From positions 1 to 13,951 of the forward strand of contig CANNTZ010000066.1 of the NCBI GenBank assembly GCA_947522735.1: a stretch of 13,951 bases of DNA, in the 5' to 3' direction. Below are positions 1 through 5,862 of this stretch, in pieces. Source of the DNA: an uncultured Oscillospiraceae bacterium. GTDB taxonomy: Bacteria > Bacillota > Clostridia > Oscillospirales > Ruminococcaceae. Position numbers and translations under genes: made by a program. The notes beneath the pieces are model-generated. The model was not told the origin of the DNA. It ran no database searches and saw only the letters and a list, made by a program, of their open reading frames with translations. How positions within the stretch are numbered: position 1 is the first letter of the stretch; every line of letters begins with the position of its first letter.

Positions 1-2
1 GC

Positions 3-1142
3 CTTACAAGCAGCGGCGGCAGACTGGAATTTACGCTGGAGTGGGACGAGCCTGTGGATATCGACCGCGTCATAAGCGACGAGGCCGGTAACATGATAAA
101 TGAGCTGCGGATAACGGCAAGAGATGCCTCCGGTAATATTTTGACCGAATATGTGCAGGACGAATGCGGCGCGCGGCGTGTCTCGGCGATAATGCGTCGG
201 GGCGTCAGCCGCCTGGAATGTGCATATGCGGCGGCGGGGGAGTTTGAGCTGACGGGCTTTGAGGTGTACGCGACAAAGCCCGAGCGCGCAGATTTCGGCT
301 TTGCTGCTTACCTGACGCTTGATTCGGATATCGACGGCGACGCGCTGCGGCAGCTCACCGACGTGATATTGATTGGCGGCAGTTGCTGGAATGCTGACGG
401 TGAGATGCAGCTTGACGGCGAATTTTACTCGCTGCGCGGACGTATCTCCGGTGACACTGCGGTTTGGGCTACTATAGCGCCGGCATACGGACTGGTGCGC
501 AGGGGCGAGGCGGGCGCAACGATCGATACGAAGGAGAAGCGCACGGCGCTGATCGACAGCATTATAGCTTTTGCGGACGAATACGAGCTGGCGGGCATTG
601 ACTTTGACTGGGAATTTCCAGGCAACGATACCGTTTGGGCAAACCTAAGCCTGCTCATTGCCGAGTTGAAAGAGCGCCGCAGTGAGCTGCTGCTGTCTGC
701 GGCGCTGTATCCCGATAAAGCGCTGCTCACCGGCGACGGCTTCGCGGCGCTGGACCGTGTAAACGTGATGACTTACGACCAATTTGACGAAAAAGGGCGC
801 CACGCAAACTACCGCATAGTAAAGGATATTGTCCGAAATATTGAATATTTTTCCAATAATCCATGTGAAGTATATAAGCTTTACATCGGTATTCCGTCGT
901 ATGGCAGGCCACTTGACGCTTCAAAAGTATGGAATTTATACAATGATCTCGCTGTCATTGATGGATATACCAATCTCTATGGCGAAAGCTATTTCAATAG
1001 CAGCGCGATGGCGGCAGATAAGGCCGCGTATTCGATGCAGGCCGGATTCGGCGGCGTGTTTGTGTTCCATCTGTCTGCTGACAAGCCTTATGTGAACGAG
1101 TTTTCTATAATAAGGAGCATTGCGGATTATATCAGCTTCTGA
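3..1142 (+). CDS. GH18 family glycoside hydrolase (chitinase-like), 5' partial
   Basis: The reading frame is open from the window edge, so the true start lies upstream; a GTG at 54 is only an internal codon. The visible first ~80 residues look like a beta-rich accessory domain. The TIM barrel then begins near FGFAAYLTLDSDI (numbering from the GTG at 54). The catalytic strand reads GIDFDWEFPG, with D183, D185 and the proton-donor position E187 of the GH18 DxxDxDxE motif. The first Asp of that motif is replaced by A180. VNVMTYDQF matches the conserved strand-6 MTYD motif. Near the C-terminus GGVFVFHLSAD sits where most members carry a Trp. Family members hydrolyse beta-1,4 GlcNAc linkages in chitin, peptidoglycan or N-glycans; the substrate cannot be read from the sequence. 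A signal peptide, if any, would be outside the window. The family call is firm, the exact function is not. Confidence 0.88.
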   Translation, partial: LTSSGGRLEFTLEWDEPVDIDRVISDEAGNMINELRITARDASGNILTEYVQDECGARRVSAIMRRGVSRLECAYAAAGEFELTGFEVYATKPERADFGFAAYLTLDSDIDGDALRQLTDVILIGGSCWNADGEMQLDGEFYSLRGRISGDTAVWATIAPAYGLVRRGEAGATIDTKEKRTALIDSIIAFADEYELAGIDFDWEFPGNDTVWANLSLLIAELKERRSELLLSAALYPDKALLTGDGFAALDRVNVMTYDQFDEKGRHANYRIVKDIVRNIEYFSNNPCEVYKLYIGIPSYGRPLDASKVWNLYNDLAVIDGYTNLYGESYFNSSAMAADKAAYSMQAGFGGVFVFHLSADKPYVNEFSIIRSIADYISF

Positions 1143-1197
1143 CGCGCCGAATGGGAACGGCTGCGGCCGGGATTGACCTTAACGGGAGAATGCTGTC

Positions 1198-1271
1198 ATG
1201 CTGCGAGGATAAAAACGAAATTCACTTAACGAAAAATATAATTCGTCTATTCTGTTTTTTACTCGCAGCAT
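1198..1271. repeat. 10-bp perfect inverted repeat with 54-nt loop
   Basis: ATGCTGCGAG at 1198-1207 is the exact reverse complement of CTCGCAGCAT at 1262-1271. The enclosed 54 nt are AT-rich and contain a smaller ACGAA-N8-TTCGT dyad (1229-1246) and a run of six T (1255-1260). It lies between the GH18 gene and the recombinase promoter. It could end the GH18 transcript, but it lacks the compact stem plus U-tract of an intrinsic terminator. Confidence 0.45.
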
Positions 1272-1283
1272 CTAACGAAAAAA
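1213..1283 (+). repeat. Repeated TAACGAAA-like motifs upstream of recombinase promoter
   Basis: Three same-orientation motifs share the core CGAAA: AAACGAAATT at 1213-1222, TTAACGAAAAAT at 1226-1237 and CTAACGAAAAAA at 1272-1283. They resemble the right arm (TTAGCGAAATT) of the perfect palindrome at 1340-1369, differing mainly at A/G before CGAAA. Such iterated half-sites around a promoter would suit a DNA-binding regulator or recombinase accessory sites. That role is inferred; AT-rich DNA can give such matches by chance. Confidence 0.35.
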
Positions 1284-1298
1284 ATACTCCGTAAACGC

Positions 1299-1327
1299 TT
1301 GACTTTGGGCGGGAGATAGGATATAAT
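1299..1327 (+). promoter_or_regulatory. Sigma-A-type promoter for the tyrosine recombinase gene
   Basis: TTGACT (1299-1304) and TATAAT (1322-1327) are separated by exactly 17 bp, giving 11 of 12 consensus matches. Transcription would start near 1334, just before the perfect palindrome, giving a leader of about 200 nt before the ATG at 1536. No nearer promoter of similar quality was seen. Confidence 0.72.
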
Positions 1328-1339
1328 TTCAATAGAGGC

Positions 1340-1369
1340 AATTTCGCTAAATAAAAATTTAGCGAAATT
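1340..1369. promoter_or_regulatory. Perfect 13-bp inverted repeat at transcript start (operator, hairpin or recombinase site)
   Basis: AATTTCGCTAAAT (1340-1352) and ATTTAGCGAAATT (1357-1369) are perfect reverse complements around an AAAA centre. Read as 11-bp arms it becomes AATTTCGCTAA, an 8-bp spacer and TTAGCGAAATT. The inner ends TAA and TTA match the inner ends of Xer sites such as dif and cer, and 8 bp is the spacer length of cer. It lies about 6 bp after the predicted transcription start, so it could equally be a repressor operator or a 5' mRNA hairpin. The symmetry is seen directly; the function is inferred. Confidence 0.5.
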
Positions 1370-1384
1370 CAGGGGAGTTAAAAA

Positions 1385-1466
1385 AGCTGTAACTGCGCTG
1401 TGGCACTTGGGTATTTATACTTTGTAGCTGTAACTGTGCTGCGGTGCTTTGGTGTTTATACTTGTA
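1385..1466 (+). repeat. Tandem duplication of a 41-bp unit in the recombinase leader
   Basis: Two head-to-tail units, 1385-1425 and 1426-1466, both begin AGCTGTAACTG and share GCTG, GG, CTT and TTTATACT at the same offsets. There are about six substitutions, mostly transitions, plus a 1-nt shift at the end. No start codon with a ribosome binding site opens a frame across them, and stop codons occur in the frame checked. They are part of the untranslated leader. Their role is unknown. Confidence 0.6.
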
Positions 1467-1480
1467 CTTGCACTTGCGCC

Positions 1481-1509
1481 GCGCGGCCTTTAATTTTACG
1501 TGGCCGCGC
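1481..1509 (+). promoter_or_regulatory. GC-rich hairpin just upstream of recombinase RBS
   Basis: GCGCGGCC (1481-1488) pairs perfectly with GGCCGCGC (1502-1509) around a 13-nt AT-rich loop. No U-tract follows, so it is not a standard terminator. It ends about 15 nt before the GAGG ribosome binding sequence at 1524-1527, where it could affect mRNA stability or translation. Confidence 0.45.
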
Positions 1510-1535
1510 TATAATCAGATATCGAGGTTTGTATT

Positions 1536-2552
1536 ATGGATAAAAAGCTGCTCAACGATTGCCCGCAGGTGCTGCGAGATTTTCTGTTTTATATGGAGAC
1601 GATCCGCGGACGCTCGGCTCGCACCGTCGAAGCCTATTACATCGATCTGCGCACCTTTCTGCGTTACATGAAGCGCGCCAAGGGCTGGATCGATGCAGAT
1701 ACGCCGCTAAATGAGATCACGATCGGCGACGTTTCGGTTGAGCTGATACGCTCCGTCACTCTCTCCGACGTATATGAGTTCCTTAACTGCATGCTTTCGG
1801 AGCGCGACAACAACGCGCGCACAAGGGCCAAAAAGGTCAGTTGCATCAGGGTGTTCTTCAAATATATGACTGCCAAGGCAAACCTTCTGGAGGAAAATCC
1901 CGTTGCGGCGCTGGATACCCCGAGCATTCGGAAATCACTGCCCAGATATCTTAATCTTGAAGAAAGCCTTCAATTGCTCTCCTCGCTTGATCCGGACAAC
2001 AAGCCGCGTGATTACTGCATTATCACTCTGTTTATCAACTGCGGGATGCGTCTGTCCGAGCTGACCGGCATAAATCTGTCCGACGTCAAGAGCGACAGTC
2101 TTCGCGTGCTCGGCAAGGGCAACAAGGAGCGTATAGTTTATCTCAACGACGCATGCAGGCAGGCGCTGGAGCTGTATATAACCCGTCGGCCTAACGCGCC
2201 GAAGGAGCCGAACGCACTGTTCATCTCGCGGAACGGCCGTCGGATAACGCCGCGCCGCGTCGAGCAGATAGTTTCGGCGGCGTTGAACACATCCGGTCTT
2301 GGCGACAAGGGTTATTCCCCCCACAAGCTGCGCCACACCGCAGCGACGCTTATGTACCAGTATGGCCAGGTGGACGTCAACGTATTAAAGGAGATTCTTG
2401 GCCACGAAAATCTGGCGACGACCGAGATATATACGCACGTCGCAAACCGTCAGGTGCGTTCTGCAATGCAGAAGTCTCCCCTGTCGTCGATGACTGCGGA
2501 AAAGGTCAAAAGGATTCATACGGAAGATAAAATCAATGAAAATGATGAATAA
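1536..2552 (+). CDS. XerC/XerD-like tyrosine recombinase
   Basis: A 338-residue site-specific recombinase of the lambda-integrase family. It has an N-terminal SAM-like DNA-binding domain (about residues 8-125, with the typical FLFYMETIRGRS and RVFFKYM segments) and a C-terminal catalytic domain. All catalytic residues are visible: R172 (CGMRLSEL), K194 (LGKGNKER), H263 and R266 (HKLRHT), H290 (LGHENL) and the nucleophile Y299 (TTEIYTH). It is about 40 residues longer than E. coli XerD, from an expanded linker near residues 48-78 and a charged C-terminal tail. The ATG at 1536 follows GAGG with 8-nt spacing. Housekeeping Xer enzymes resolve chromosome dimers at dif. Because no phage or plasmid genes are visible, a chromosomal Xer role is plausible, but XerC, XerD and a dedicated integrase cannot be told apart here. 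A regulated, structured leader precedes it. Confidence 0.9.
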   Translation: MDKKLLNDCPQVLRDFLFYMETIRGRSARTVEAYYIDLRTFLRYMKRAKGWIDADTPLNEITIGDVSVELIRSVTLSDVYEFLNCMLSERDNNARTRAKKVSCIRVFFKYMTAKANLLEENPVAALDTPSIRKSLPRYLNLEESLQLLSSLDPDNKPRDYCIITLFINCGMRLSELTGINLSDVKSDSLRVLGKGNKERIVYLNDACRQALELYITRRPNAPKEPNALFISRNGRRITPRRVEQIVSAALNTSGLGDKGYSPHKLRHTAATLMYQYGQVDVNVLKEILGHENLATTEIYTHVANRQVRSAMQKSPLSSMTAEKVKRIHTEDKINENDE

Positions 2553-2586
2553 AAGCTGCCACAGACAAGATATCTATGGCAGCTTT
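2552..2586. terminator. Bidirectional terminator between convergent genes
   Basis: AAAGCTGCCA (2552-2561) pairs perfectly with TGGCAGCTTT (2577-2586) around a 15-nt loop. It begins at the recombinase stop codon and ends 30 bp before the sulfotransferase stop. The flanking A and T runs give a short U-tract on both strands (TTTTATT on the minus strand), so it may serve both converging transcripts. The short U-tracts lower confidence. Confidence 0.6.
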
Positions 2587-2615
2587 GCACTATAATATGT
2601 GTCGGTATTTGTGGA

Positions 2616-3350
2616 TTATTTCCATTCAGGCTCAAGCTCGTAGCCGTTTTCGGCCATGTCCTCTTTAAAAAAGTCGTACATGTGCGTGCCGTTATCGGTT
2701 TTGTAGCGTCCAACGGAATCGGGACGCATTTCAATCCTTGCCATTGGAATACCTAGGAACCTCTCAAGCTTGGCAAGCGTATTGTCCTGATCGAACACCA
2801 TATCCTCGAAGCGCAGGTGCAGGCTGGACGCGGGCTTGGGAGTCGCCTTGACGATATCGAGCTGATATTTCCAGCTTATCGCGCGAGAGAGGCGAATATC
2901 GTCGGTCTGCTCGCAGGGCACGCCGAAATCGGAGAGCCTGTCGGTGAGGTGGGCGTTTATTATACAATCGCGCGGGTCTCGAACCCAGAAAATATACTTT
3001 ATCTCCGGGAACATGCGGATAATCCAAGGATATACGAGGTTAGTCTCCGGCAGCTTCCATCCCCTGTTCTCCGCCTTGCTGCTGAGCACGGTGGAGAGAA
3101 AGCTTTCGACAAGACGGGTGAACGCCGGATCTATTGGCATAGTGTGCAGACGGGAAAAGTCCCACTCGAGACCGCCCTTGTATTCGACATATTTAGCCAT
3201 TACGCGGCATGCCTCATACATGTCCTCAGCCGGGATGAGGTCTCCGGAGACGTTGAGCGGCTCGCCCATATAGACGCCGCTTGCGCTGAGAGTGTGCGAA
3301 ATGGATCGGGTGCCGGAGTGTCCGCGGCCGATGATGGTTGTCAGAAACAT
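2616..3350 (-). CDS. Sulfotransferase family protein (PAPS-dependent type)
   Basis: A 244-residue cytosolic protein without membrane segments. The N-terminus TTIIGRGHSGTRSIS (residues 4-18) fits the 5'-phosphosulfate-binding P-loop of the bacterial Sulfotransfer_3-like group (GxGxSGT). FWVRDPRDCIINAHL (residues 121-135) matches the 3'-phosphate-binding motif with R124 and R127. LHLRFEDMV and LAKLERFLGIP are the usual late motifs. Family members transfer sulfate from PAPS to carbohydrates, lipids, sterols or peptides; the acceptor cannot be predicted. No APS kinase, ATP sulfurylase or glycosyltransferase lies in the window. ATG 3350 follows a strong AGGAGGA (3357-3363) with 6-nt spacing. It has its own promoter at 3404-3432 and converges on the recombinase gene. 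Some related proteins are annotated only as nucleotide-binding P-loop proteins, so the enzymatic call is moderately sure. Confidence 0.78.
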   Translation of the reverse strand: MFLTTIIGRGHSGTRSISHTLSASGVYMGEPLNVSGDLIPAEDMYEACRVMAKYVEYKGGLEWDFSRLHTMPIDPAFTRLVESFLSTVLSSKAENRGWKLPETNLVYPWIIRMFPEIKYIFWVRDPRDCIINAHLTDRLSDFGVPCEQTDDIRLSRAISWKYQLDIVKATPKPASSLHLRFEDMVFDQDNTLAKLERFLGIPMARIEMRPDSVGRYKTDNGTHMYDFFKEDMAENGYELEPEWK

Positions 3351-3403
3351 ATATTGTCCTCCTGATTTTCGGGATGGATTTTCCGTGAAATTTTACAATA
3401 CAA

Positions 3404-3432
3404 ATAATATAAAAAAAGCGCGCGAATGTCAA
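3404..3432 (-). promoter_or_regulatory. Promoter of the sulfotransferase gene, inside a terminator
   Basis: On the minus strand TTGACA (3432-3427, a perfect -35) is followed after exactly 17 bp by TATTAT (3409-3404). Transcription would start near 3397, about 47 nt before the ATG at 3350. The -35 hexamer lies in the loop of the yjbQ terminator, and the spacer is its descending arm plus T-tract. Confidence 0.7.
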
Positions 3433-3449
3433 TAGACTTCGCGTGCTTT
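3411..3449 (-). terminator. yjbQ: Rho-independent terminator of yjbQ
   Basis: On the minus strand AAAGCACGCGAA (3449-3438) pairs with TTCGCGCGCTTT (3426-3415) with a single A-C mismatch, around an 11-nt loop. A run of seven T (3417-3411) and further AT-rich sequence follow. It lies about 70 nt after the yjbQ stop codon. Confidence 0.75.
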
Positions 3450-3519
3450 CGTGTCTGTTCAGGCCGATAATGTCGGAAACGGCACACAAATGATGATTTA
3501 CGCTCCGCAAAACCAGCCG

Positions 3520-3936
3520 TCACTCTCCGATGATCTTTATCAGTGCATGCTTGCGGCGTTTGCCGTCGAACTCGAAATAGAATATCTGCTCCCATGTGCC
3601 GAAATCGAGCTTACCGTCTGTTATTGCGACGACTACCTCGCGTCCCATGACGGTGCGCTTGAGGTGGGCGTCGGCGTTGTCCTCATAGCCGTTGTGCCTG
3701 TACTGACTGTACGGCTTTTCGGGCGCGAGGCGTTCGAGCCATACCTCAAGGTCGTGATGCAAGCCGGCCTCGTCGTCGTTGATAAACACGCTTGCCGTGA
3801 TATTCATCGCGTTGACGAGCACAAAGCCCTCCTTAACGCCGCTCTCGCGCACCGCAGCGGCGACCTCCGGCGTGATATTTACGAGCCCTCGCCTTGTGGG
3901 AAGATTAAAAATAAGCTCTTTTCTGAAGGATTTCAT
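3520..3936 (-). CDS. yjbQ: YjbQ / UPF0047 family protein (secondary thiamine-phosphate synthase type)
   Basis: A 138-residue small soluble protein, the same length as E. coli YjbQ. Diagnostic segments are GFVLVNAMNITASVFIN (37-53), H60/H61 with D62, YRHN (79-82), DNADAHLK (86-93) and the C-terminal GTWEQIFYFEFDGKRRK (113-129). Members form trimers with a conserved histidine/acidic site and can show weak thiamine-phosphate synthase activity; the natural role is uncertain. The start chosen is the ATG at 3936, preceded by GGAGAGAGG; the frame stays open to an ATG at 4002, but family length and the ribosome binding site favour 3936. It lies 87 bp after the ECF partner gene on the same strand, so some read-through from that operon is possible. 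Confidence 0.88.
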   Translation of the reverse strand: MKSFRKELIFNLPTRRGLVNITPEVAAAVRESGVKEGFVLVNAMNITASVFINDDEAGLHHDLEVWLERLAPEKPYSQYRHNGYEDNADAHLKRTVMGREVVVAITDGKLDFGTWEQIFYFEFDGKRRKHALIKIIGE

Positions 3937-3967
3937 CTGCCTCTCTCCTATTCCGGTTTTAGTCTGT

Positions 3968-3995
3968 GCTATAATTCTGCCACATTCTGCGACAA
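3968..3995 (-). promoter_or_regulatory. Weak candidate promoter for yjbQ
   Basis: TTGTCG (3995-3990) and TATAGC (3973-3968) are 16 bp apart on the minus strand, with 8 of 12 consensus matches. An alternative pair, TTGATT (4002-3997) and CAGAAT (3979-3974) at 17 bp, is equally weak. Only the position, between the upstream stop at 4024 and the ATG at 3936, makes it attractive. Confidence 0.3.
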
Positions 3996-4023
3996 AAATC
4001 AAGCCCCAAACCGTATTCGGCGC

Positions 4024-5259
4024 CTATGAGTTGAAGCTGCCGTCCCAGAGCGGCATATTTTCGATATATCGTCCCTCAATCGCCGGGACGTAGTAAGCGC
4101 CGTAATCCTTCAAGCCGTCCTCATCCTCCATCTCGGGCAGCTCGACATAGAAGCGGTAATATGGCAGAAAATATTGATCTCCCTTGCCGGTTCGATAGAC
4201 AAGCTCAACCTTGGCGACATATTTTTCACCGGGGAACTCATACGGCGCGTTGGTGACATAGTGTCCGTCAAGCAGCAGCTTTTTCGCGTCTTTTACGCTG
4301 ATTATCGGGTAATCGCCCAGCTTTTCGGTCAGATTACGCCCGTGGAACCTCACTAAAAACAGCTTGCTCTCGTCGTTGCACAGGAAGTCTATGCTGCGGA
4401 AGTTAAAGTTGATAATCCGCTCGGTGACGCTCAGCGACCTGCCCCCCTCATAAAAGCTGATACAAAACATTCTGTCGCGGTATATATTGTAATCCCCTCC
4501 GGTCACGTTGACAACGGCCCTGTCTATGCCTATGAGCGCCGCATATTTATCCTGCAAATATTCAGCGGTCGCGCAGTTTTCCTCATACGAGGCATAATGG
4601 CTGAAGTTGTATTCGCCGGGCAGCTCGATTGCGGGGTCGAAAACGACTGTGGCCGTCAGCGTAGGCTCCACCGTTATCCTCACGCCATCCGCAAGCGCTT
4701 CCACCTTAGTCGGCGCAAAATCCTCCTCCGATACGCTCACTCCGGCCTCCGCCATCTTCTCCTCGAGCTTTGCGCGCGTTTCCTCGTCCGGCGCGTCGTC
4801 GGTCAGCTCAAGCGCCGCCTCGTCTATCCCCAGCCTGCCGGCAATATCAAGTGCCAGCGCCTGCATTGTCGCAAAATCGCCGTTTTCCGGCTGCATGGTG
4901 TTCCTGTTCAGAGTATTCGGATTCTTATAAACCGGCAGCTTGTCCGGGGAGCTCCTTTCGCTCCACGGGTTTCCGGTGACAAGCTCCGATATATCGTACG
5001 CCATATAGCCCTCGAAGCCAAAGCTGCTGTAAGCGTTCTCGGTCAGCTCAATCATCGGCAGGCTTGCGTCAGGCTTGTCGTGCAGCCCGGCCACAGCCCA
5101 TATGCCAGCCCCTAAAAGCAGCACGGCGCATGCGGCAGCCGCCGTCCACCTTTTCCAATCGAGTTTTTTGGGGGTTCGCGTGCTGCGCACCTTGTACGTC
5201 TCTGCGATTATGTCGTCGTCAAGCTGTTCGACAGCATTTTCAATGTCTTCCCTCTTCAT
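4024..5259 (-). CDS. Single-pass membrane protein coupled to ECF sigma factor (putative anti-sigma factor)
   Basis: 411 residues: a short acidic N-terminal segment (EDIENAVEQLDDDIIAET, residues 4-21), a basic stretch, one transmembrane helix (about 38-58) and a large extracytoplasmic region of about 350 residues. I do not recognise a named domain in the outer region. The gene overlaps the sigma factor stop by four bases (ATGA, 5256-5259), and AGGAGGG (5269-5275) lies inside the end of the sigma gene, so the two are translationally coupled. This arrangement is typical of an ECF sigma factor with its membrane-bound antagonist. There is no zinc-binding HxxxCxxC signature, and the cytoplasmic segment is short, about 37 residues. 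The anti-sigma role is therefore inferred from context; it could instead be a sensor lipoprotein-like or sigma-regulated surface protein. Confidence 0.68.
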   Translation of the reverse strand: MKREDIENAVEQLDDDIIAETYKVRSTRTPKKLDWKRWTAAAACAVLLLGAGIWAVAGLHDKPDASLPMIELTENAYSSFGFEGYMAYDISELVTGNPWSERSSPDKLPVYKNPNTLNRNTMQPENGDFATMQALALDIAGRLGIDEAALELTDDAPDEETRAKLEEKMAEAGVSVSEEDFAPTKVEALADGVRITVEPTLTATVVFDPAIELPGEYNFSHYASYEENCATAEYLQDKYAALIGIDRAVVNVTGGDYNIYRDRMFCISFYEGGRSLSVTERIINFNFRSIDFLCNDESKLFLVRFHGRNLTEKLGDYPIISVKDAKKLLLDGHYVTNAPYEFPGEKYVAKVELVYRTGKGDQYFLPYYRFYVELPEMEDEDGLKDYGAYYVPAIEGRYIENMPLWDGSFNS

Positions 5260-5816
5260 ATTTCAAAGCCCTCCTGTAATAGATATTTTTTCAGCCCTTG
5301 CCGCGTCCTGTACAGGCTGCTTTTGACACTTGCCTCGCTCATGCCATAATATTCTGCGAGCGTTTTCAGCGAATCCGCATAGTAATATCGCCCGGCAAAA
5401 AGACATCGCGCCTCCGGTGATATCCCGCGCAGATAGGCATTTATTGCCGTCGCAAGCACACGGCTGTCCACAATTTGGATTGTTGTGTCTCCGGCGGAGA
5501 GGCAATTCTCCAGCTCCGACAACGACACGTCGTATTCCGACGCGCGGCGTTTACGGCGATTCTTCCCGCGCAGGACGTCTATTGCGAGCCGACGCGTTAT
5601 CTTTATCAGATACGCCGCCAGATTGTCCGGTCTTTCCGGCGGTATCGCCATCCACGCCCTCAGATAGGCGGTATTTACGCACTCCTCGTCCGCACCGTTC
5701 TCGCCAAGAATATTTTTCGCTATCCGCCGCAGGCATTCGCCATATTTTCGCCGTGTCTCATCGAGCGCCGATTCATCGCGCGCAAAGAATCGCTCGATTA
5801 TCTCGTTGTCACACAT
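5256..5816 (-). CDS. ECF-type RNA polymerase sigma factor (sigma-70 family)
   Basis: 186 residues with the two-domain ECF layout. Region 2 spans about residues 8-85; DEECVNTAYLRAW (43-55) and LAAYLIKITRRLAIDVLR (66-83) are the core-binding and -10-recognition helices. Region 4 spans about residues 130-180; SPEARCLFAGRYYY and the helix-turn-helix LAEYYGMSEASVKSSLYRTRQGL recognise the -35 element. No extra C-terminal sensory domain is present. ATG 5816 follows AAGGAGGAG (5823-5831) with 6-nt spacing. The gene is followed by an overlapping membrane-protein gene and preceded by an ECF-like promoter at 5863-5887, which points to autoregulation. The signal and regulon are unknown. The family call is firm. 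Confidence 0.9.
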   Translation of the reverse strand: MCDNEIIERFFARDESALDETRRKYGECLRRIAKNILGENGADEECVNTAYLRAWMAIPPERPDNLAAYLIKITRRLAIDVLRGKNRRKRRASEYDVSLSELENCLSAGDTTIQIVDSRVLATAINAYLRGISPEARCLFAGRYYYADSLKTLAEYYGMSEASVKSSLYRTRQGLKKYLLQEGFEI

Positions 5817-5862
5817 CCTTCACTCCTCCTTCTCGATTGATAAAAGCGCTTTCAATAATACA

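Noticed and set aside
1510..1515. TATAAT close to the recombinase ATG as a second promoter
   Set aside because: No -35-like hexamer or extended -10 TG is present at proper spacing. The promoter at 1299-1327 is far better, and the hexamer sits between hairpin and ribosome binding site.
1444..1671. Small plus-strand frame overlapping the recombinase start
   Set aside because: It has no ribosome binding site, runs through the leader hairpin and into the recombinase gene in another frame, and has no recognisable features.
1536..2552. Prophage or integrative element marked by the recombinase
   Set aside because: No excisionase, phage, plasmid or conjugation genes, tRNA target or flanking direct repeats are visible, and neighbours look chromosomal.
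3937..4002. Upstream ATG at 4002 as the yjbQ start
   Set aside because: It would add 22 residues absent from the family and has no ribosome binding site, whereas the ATG at 3936 has GGAGAGAGG and gives the standard 138 residues.
3937..4023. A terminator after the ECF partner gene
   Set aside because: Only short imperfect hairpins followed by a broken T-run were found; not strong enough to call.
2817..4029. Plus-strand frames opposite the sulfotransferase and yjbQ genes
   Set aside because: They mirror strongly conserved minus-strand proteins and lack their own translation signals.
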